A DNA stretch of 64,000 nt from UBA3478 sp965662045 (GTDB lineage Bacteria > Bacteroidota > Bacteroidia > Flavobacteriales > Flavobacteriaceae): contig CBFIGE010000002.1 in NCBI GenBank assembly GCA_965662045.1, forward strand, positions 227,997-291,996, read 5' to 3'. Of the stretch, positions 59,891-64,000 are shown in pieces. Every line of letters starts with the position of its first letter. Position 1 is the stretch's first letter. The notes below the pieces were generated by a model. The model saw nothing but the letters and a program-made list of their open reading frames with translations, made no database searches and was not told the origin of the DNA. A program made the translations under genes and the position numbers.

Positions 59891-60878
59891 TTTTCTCTAA
59901 AATTAAAACTGTTGCAATCCCAAGGAAAATAGTAAAGACAGCTGTCCAATTCTCAATGAGATTTAAATTCGGTAAATAATCTAGGTAATTCGAAACAATG
60001 AGATGTTGGTAGGTATCCATGGCAAAACGATTTTCTTTTAATTGAAAAACTTCAATTTTCCAAGGCCAAAGCATCTGTAGTGACCCAATAATAAATCCAA
60101 GTATTAGCAGTTCCGTTTGATTTTGATAGCGCTTGTAAATGAACTTTATAATGTGTGAGAAGGCTACCAAACCTGTGGCACTACCCATCAAAAAAACAAG
60201 TAATACAGTGTTTGTAGATCTAATTTTGTCATCGGTCCATAGGATGTTTATGTCTCCTTGCAATACAATTTTAAGAGCCTCAAATAGAATATTCACAGAG
60301 TCCACCAATAATAATACATAATTACCCATAAGTATAAGCAGAAAAGACCCAGATAGGCCTGGAAGTGTCATTCCTGAAACACTTACAATCCCGCAAAGGA
60401 ATATATACCAAAGATTGTCGTTTTCACTTGCTTGAGTAAGATTGACAAGCACATAACCTATGCATAACCCCAAGAGTAATAATAAAAAAGCATTCATGTC
60501 AGGATACTTAATTTGTTTTGAGATGTGATAAATAGACCCTAAAACAAGACCAAAGAATAAACTCCATACATGCAATTCGTAAAAGTTTAGTAGGTAGTCT
60601 AAAATTTTAGCAAGACTAAAATAACTTACCAACACACCTAGAAACAAAAAAAACAAAAAATGAAGTTGAACATAGTTTAAAAAACTTCGAAATCGACCTC
60701 TTAGAAGTAGGCCAAAACTCTTGAGGTTTAACCGGCTCAATGAGAGAATAAATTTTTCGTAAAATCCAAGAACGAAGGCCACTAAGCCTCCTGACACTCC
60801 TGGAATTTTATTTGCAATACCCATAATCATTCCATGAATGAATACGGTCAAAAAATTGTCTTCTGCTCTTTGTCGCAT
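59838..60878 (-). CDS. DUF368 polyprenyl-phosphate translocase-like protein 1
   Basis: A polytopic protein with about nine hydrophobic segments; MANKIPGVSGGLVAFVLGFYEKFI and SVSGMTLPGLSGSFLLILMGNYVLLL are the two DUF368 repeats with the PGVSGG/LPGLSGS motifs. In other bacteria DUF368 (PopT) carries undecaprenyl phosphate across the membrane, so a role in carrier recycling is likely. The start could be 60878 or the internal ATG about 33 bases downstream, just before GIANKIPG. The end overlaps aroE by 53 bases. The preceding gene is a paralogue. Confidence 0.92.
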   Translation of the reverse strand: MRQRAEDNFLTVFIHGMIMGIANKIPGVSGGLVAFVLGFYEKFILSLSRLNLKSFGLLLRGRFRSFLNYVQLHFLFFLFLGVLVSYFSLAKILDYLLNFYELHVWSLFFGLVLGSIYHISKQIKYPDMNAFLLLLLGLCIGYVLVNLTQASENDNLWYIFLCGIVSVSGMTLPGLSGSFLLILMGNYVLLLVDSVNILFEALKIVLQGDINILWTDDKIRSTNTVLLVFLMGSATGLVAFSHIIKFIYKRYQNQTELLILGFIIGSLQMLWPWKIEVFQLKENRFAMDTYQHLIVSNYLDYLPNLNLIENWTAVFTIFLGIATVLILEKNAGIKRKISLRINRKKY

Positions 60879-60883
60879 CGCGT

Positions 60884-61756
60884 TTAAACTTTGTTCATGG
60901 TAGATCTTCCGATTCGTTCAACCAAAATCACAGCTAAAAAACCAACAAGACAAAAACCGATTGCATATTCTAAGTCTTGCATTTGCTTAAAGTTGTAAAT
61001 GTTTTTTTGATTTAAATCTTTCCAAGGCCAAATCTTCACTAAAGAACCAATAATAAACCCCAACATTATAGCCATTGTTTGAGCTCTAAATTTTCGGAAT
61101 AAAAATTTTAAGACTCTAGCAAAGCTCAAAATTCCAAAAATACATCCGAGGGCAACTACTAGGATAATCTTAAAATTTCGTTCATCAACAGCATTTAATA
61201 CACTTTCGTAACTGCCTAGAATAATCAAAATAAATGAGCCCGATATACCTGGAAGAATCATCGCGCAGATTGCTATAGCTCCAGAAAAAAACAGATAAAT
61301 AAGAGAGTTGTTTTGCTCAGCAGGAGTAAACTGAGTAACGAAATAAGCTAAAATTATTCCTATAAAAAGCAGTGAAATTGTACTCCAATCCCATTTTTTA
61401 ATTTCTTTTGAAACTACCGAAGTTGAGGCGATAACTAATCCAAAAAAGAAAGACCATGTGCTAATAGCTTGTTCGCTCAATAAGTAACTAAGGACTTTAG
61501 AAATGCTAAAGATACTCGTTAAAATCCCGGCTAAAAGAGTTGCTAAAAAAGGTCCATTTACTTTTTTAAAAACAGCAATTATTCCAGAGGACTTCCAAAC
61601 TTGAATTAATCCAAACGAAAAAGAATTAATAGAATTGATTAAGGTTTCATAGATGCCAGTTATTAGAGCAATTGTACCACCAGAGACCCCGGGTACAACA
61701 TCTGCCGCTCCCATTAAAAGTCCTTTTAGATAGGTAAAGATTAGTTTTTTGTCCAT
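60884..61756 (-). CDS. DUF368 polyprenyl-phosphate translocase-like protein 2
   Basis: 290 residues, with the same repeat motifs as its neighbour: GAADVVPGVSGGTIALITGIYETLI and AICAMILPGISGSFILIILGSYESVL. About nine membrane segments. This copy has the more typical DUF368 N-terminus (GAADVVPGVSGG). It lies five bases upstream of paralogue 1 on the same strand. The tandem arrangement suggests duplication followed by divergence; copy 1 has a longer C-terminus and changed ADVVPG to ANKIPG. Confidence 0.93.
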   Translation of the reverse strand: MDKKLIFTYLKGLLMGAADVVPGVSGGTIALITGIYETLINSINSFSFGLIQVWKSSGIIAVFKKVNGPFLATLLAGILTSIFSISKVLSYLLSEQAISTWSFFFGLVIASTSVVSKEIKKWDWSTISLLFIGIILAYFVTQFTPAEQNNSLIYLFFSGAIAICAMILPGISGSFILIILGSYESVLNAVDERNFKIILVVALGCIFGILSFARVLKFLFRKFRAQTMAIMLGFIIGSLVKIWPWKDLNQKNIYNFKQMQDLEYAIGFCLVGFLAVILVERIGRSTMNKV

Positions 61757-61795
61757 TTTTATGACCCTGTATTCAAAGAGATAAAGATACTATAT

Positions 61796-63196
61796 CTATT
61801 GCGGGCGATTGTCGAATGGAATAAAATAGGGTTGTGCCCAAGAGTTATTTAGAATTTCGGGAAAATACTCTAATACGATTGATTTCTTCTGCGGATCTGT
61901 ATTCCAAGCCTTTTCAAATGTGTGTTTTGATTTAGTCATATGCCCTGTTTTACTGAGTACTCCAGCCTTTAAATAAGTAAAATCTACTTCGTTAGGGTAT
62001 AAATCAATGGCTCGCTCAAGTACGCTAATAAGCTCGTAATAATCTTTTAAATGCAATAGGACTAATATCCATTTGAACCAATTTTCCTTGTTCAAATCAC
62101 CTAAATCTATACACCTTCTAAATGCAAAATCGGCCTGATGCCAATCTTTGTTTTCGATATAAATTACCGCGGCATTCTTCCAATACTTAGGATTGTTATT
62201 ATCTATGTTTATTGCCTTATGGATATATTCTTCGGCCTTGACAAGATTTTTTTGTTCAAAATATAATTGTGTTAAGGCGATCCATCCTTTGTCCAGCAAT
62301 GGATCTTCGTGAATGGTTTTGTAATAATATTGTTTCGCTAAAACAAGATTGTTCAGTTTGTGGTGACATTGTCCCATACGCAAATAAGCAAATGCGGTGG
62401 GTTGATCAATTTCGATCGTAGTTTCGTAGCAAATTATGGCCTCGTTGTACTTGTGTAATTTTTCAAGAACTCTACCTTTTTCAAAATAAGCACCTACAAA
62501 TCGATCGTCAGAAATAATTGCAAAATCAAAAGCCACTAAGGCTTCTTTGAGCATAGAGGTGTCAAGGTACATTTTACCGAGCTGATGCCACGCCACTTCA
62601 CAGTAAGGATTTTGTTCCACAAACTCATTTAAAAATCGAATCGCTCCTTTTTGGTCGTTTAAAAATTCAAAACAGTATACCAAATTGTAAAGGGAACCGT
62701 AATCAGTTGGATCAATTTCGACACATTTTAAAAAGTGAATTTTTGCGTGATAGTAATCGTCAATGAATAAATACTCCATTCCAATTAGTGCGTGTATGTC
62801 GAAATTATTATCGTCTATTTGAAGTGCTTTTTCTAAGAGTTTAACAGCCTCTTCGTGTTGATCTTGTTTGGAACAAATATTTGCTTTTTGAATAAATAAA
62901 TCCTCGTTCAAAGGTTCTAATGATTCCAATTCCTCTAATAATTGGAGTGCCTTTTCAAATTCATCATCAAAAACGTGCAACTCAACTTGGAGCAATTTAA
63001 GTTCTATAGAATGAGGGTGTTGTTCGAGGCCTAACTTCACAGCTTTTTTGGAAAGTAAAATTTTACCATTGTTTAAATAGTGGTGAACAATGTCTTCAAA
63101 ATCCTCTGCGTCAAAAAAATAAACGTCATCCGTTTTGAGCATGGATTCGAATTTATGAATCGTATTTTGAGGTGATTTATTTGACTCAGAATGCAT
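61796..63196 (-). CDS. Tetratricopeptide repeat protein
   Basis: 466 residues made of about eleven TPR-like units of 34 residues (for example FDIHALIGMEYLFIDDYYHAKIHFLKCVEIDP and TAFAYLRMGQCHHKLNNLVLAKQYYYKTIHEDP in sections). No signal peptide or catalytic domain is seen, so it should be a cytoplasmic scaffold or adaptor. The gene heads the run TPR, DUF368, DUF368, aroE on the minus strand, with 39 bases to the next gene. I recall the same order in flavobacteria. Function unknown. Confidence 0.9.
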   Translation of the reverse strand: MHSESNKSPQNTIHKFESMLKTDDVYFFDAEDFEDIVHHYLNNGKILLSKKAVKLGLEQHPHSIELKLLQVELHVFDDEFEKALQLLEELESLEPLNEDLFIQKANICSKQDQHEEAVKLLEKALQIDDNNFDIHALIGMEYLFIDDYYHAKIHFLKCVEIDPTDYGSLYNLVYCFEFLNDQKGAIRFLNEFVEQNPYCEVAWHQLGKMYLDTSMLKEALVAFDFAIISDDRFVGAYFEKGRVLEKLHKYNEAIICYETTIEIDQPTAFAYLRMGQCHHKLNNLVLAKQYYYKTIHEDPLLDKGWIALTQLYFEQKNLVKAEEYIHKAINIDNNNPKYWKNAAVIYIENKDWHQADFAFRRCIDLGDLNKENWFKWILVLLHLKDYYELISVLERAIDLYPNEVDFTYLKAGVLSKTGHMTKSKHTFEKAWNTDPQKKSIVLEYFPEILNNSWAQPYFIPFDNRPQ

Positions 63197-63288
63197 TAAG
63201 TAAAATTTATTCCTTCACTATTGTTAGGATTAAATTTAAACTATGTCATATCTGATATTTTTTCGAAGCCTCTTATGTTATTAACATT

Positions 63289-64000
63289 TTAGTCAACATT
63301 TGGTTGTAGCTCATCTAAAATGGAGATGATGATTTGGCATCCTTTTTTAATTTCTTTTTCGGACACAGTTAGGGGAGGGGTTATTCTTACAGCTCGTTTT
63401 TCGAATAGAAGCCAAAATAGAATTAATTTTTGTTCTTTTGCCTTGATAACCAAACTATTAGCGATAAAGCTGTTTTGCAAAATAAGGGCCAACATTAAGC
63501 CTTTCCCTCTTACTTCTTCAATTAATGGATGTTTTAATTCAGTTCGAAAGAGCTGTTCTTTGTCGCTGATCTTAGCCGGGAGTTTTAATCGGATTATTTC
63601 ATTTAAAGTGGCCAAGGCTGTATTTGCAATAAGAGGATTACCGCCAAAAGTCGTTATGTGTCCCAAAGGAATTTTTTGACTAAAAGTTTTCATAATCTCT
63701 TGACTGCTCACAAGGGCCCCAGATGGGAGTCCACCAGCCATTGCTTTACCAATAACTAAAATATCCGGTTGTACGTTATAATGCTCAAATGCGAACCATT
63801 TCCCTGTTCTACCAAAACCTGGTTGAATTTCATCTAAAATCAGTAGGGTTTTTGTCTCTTTACATCGATTGACAACTTTTGTTAAATAATCAGACTTTGG
63901 AGTAATAAATCCAGCTCCCCCTTGAATAGTTTCTAAAACTACAGCGGCTGTATGATCATCGATAATGGAAATATCATTTTCATTATTGAAGCGAATATGA
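63289..64000 (-). CDS. Class-III PLP aminotransferase, C-terminal part
   Basis: The minus-strand frame runs off the right edge of the window, so the first part of the protein is missing. The visible 236 residues show the class-III core: LDEIQPGFGRTGKWFAFEHY, then DILVIGKAMAGGLPSGA with the PLP-binding Lys, and GHITTFGGNPLIANTALATL. Family members use ornithine, acetylornithine, GABA or glutamate-1-semialdehyde; the 'aspartate aminotransferase family' flavobacterial protein is the best match, but I cannot assign the substrate. It lies 92 bases upstream of the TPR gene on the same strand, and may be in the same transcript. Confidence 0.9.
   Translation of the reverse strand, partial: HIRFNNENDISIIDDHTAAVVLETIQGGAGFITPKSDYLTKVVNRCKETKTLLILDEIQPGFGRTGKWFAFEHYNVQPDILVIGKAMAGGLPSGALVSSQEIMKTFSQKIPLGHITTFGGNPLIANTALATLNEIIRLKLPAKISDKEQLFRTELKHPLIEEVRGKGLMLALILQNSFIANSLVIKAKEQKLILFWLLFEKRAVRITPPLTVSEKEIKKGCQIIISILDELQPNVD

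Noticed and set aside
1..64000. tRNA, rRNA, insertion sequences, prophage or integrative elements
   Set aside because: I saw no cloverleaf with CCA-type ends, no rRNA blocks, no transposase or integrase frames and no terminal inverted repeats. Intergenic space is too small in most places.

Overview
The window is a compact, AT-rich stretch of a bacterial chromosome, most likely from a marine-type member of Bacteroidota, class Flavobacteriia. The evidence is agreement among many markers: -7 boxes of the Bacteroidota type (TAnnTTTG, sometimes with TTG about 18-23 bp upstream), BshC, DUF5606 after def, CCC-motif/DUF2752 membrane proteins, large M14 peptidases, PBP1+LysM and DUF349 proteins, a RecQ without zinc-finger cysteines, and the set recQ / kdsD-tatC-CMD-lptB. 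I found no rRNA, tRNA, insertion sequence, prophage or CRISPR array. It reads as core chromosome with one unusual secreted-amyloid locus.

Layout. 1-1262 (+): end of ruvX, then def and a DUF5606 gene, closed by a bidirectional terminator. 1297-6010 (-): secreted GH20 hexosaminidase, SGNH hydrolase and M14 peptidase. 6078-11835 (+): bshC, guaA, a four-LysM protein and an OsmC protein with a long overlap. 11832-12707 (-): Tat-targeted TIM-barrel protein. 12797-18504 (+): pyrG, yidC, mnmA and an FMN oxygenase. 18501-21272 (-): SRAP protein and a PQQ/cytochrome lipoprotein. 21325-27628 (+): a tightly coupled run of GT39, mazG, MATE, a small protein, PAP2 and a second GT39. 27561-30105 (-): msrA, GT2 and a flippase-like protein. 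30347-32116 (+): a 589-residue curlin-repeat protein behind an operator-like region with two dyads, ended by a strong terminator. 32178-40922 (-): amidohydrolase, second M14 peptidase, histidine kinase, secA and DUF2795. 41013-43435 (-): cobalamin adenosyltransferase, an unlisted 39-residue membrane protein, a shrunken methyltransferase-like protein and DUF4105. 43487-44170 (+): pssA. 44147-47050 (-): kdsD, tatC, CMD and lptB. 47175-49376 (+): recQ. 49380-53041: small membrane proteins, an Smr protein, a lipoprotein, a cysteine desulfurase and a secreted protein. 53086-54798 (-): M23 peptidase. 54858-57200 (+): coiled-coil gene, zapA, a probable 6S RNA and rny. 57213-63196 (-): DUF349, then TPR, two DUF368 proteins and aroE. 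63289-64000 (-): a class-III aminotransferase cut by the window edge.

How the genes work together. Much of the window serves the envelope: YidC, SecA and TatC move proteins; KdsD and LptB serve LPS; PssA makes phospholipid; two GT39 enzymes, a GT2 enzyme, a flippase-like protein, PAP2 and two DUF368 proteins suggest polyprenyl-phosphate-linked sugar handling; secreted hydrolases (GH20, SGNH, two M14, M23, amidohydrolase) suggest scavenging and wall turnover. The rest is housekeeping: nucleotides (GuaA, PyrG, MazG), tRNA thiolation (MnmA, a NifS-type desulfurase), RNA decay (RNase Y) and redox or repair (BshC, OsmC, MsrA, RecQ, SRAP).

The points most worth following are the standalone curlin protein with its dyad-rich promoter, the probable 6S RNA between zapA and rny, a small GTG-started membrane protein, the methyltransferase relic, and promoters placed so close to start codons that the messages look leaderless. 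Gene starts that differ from the longest possible reading frame are explained in each entry.
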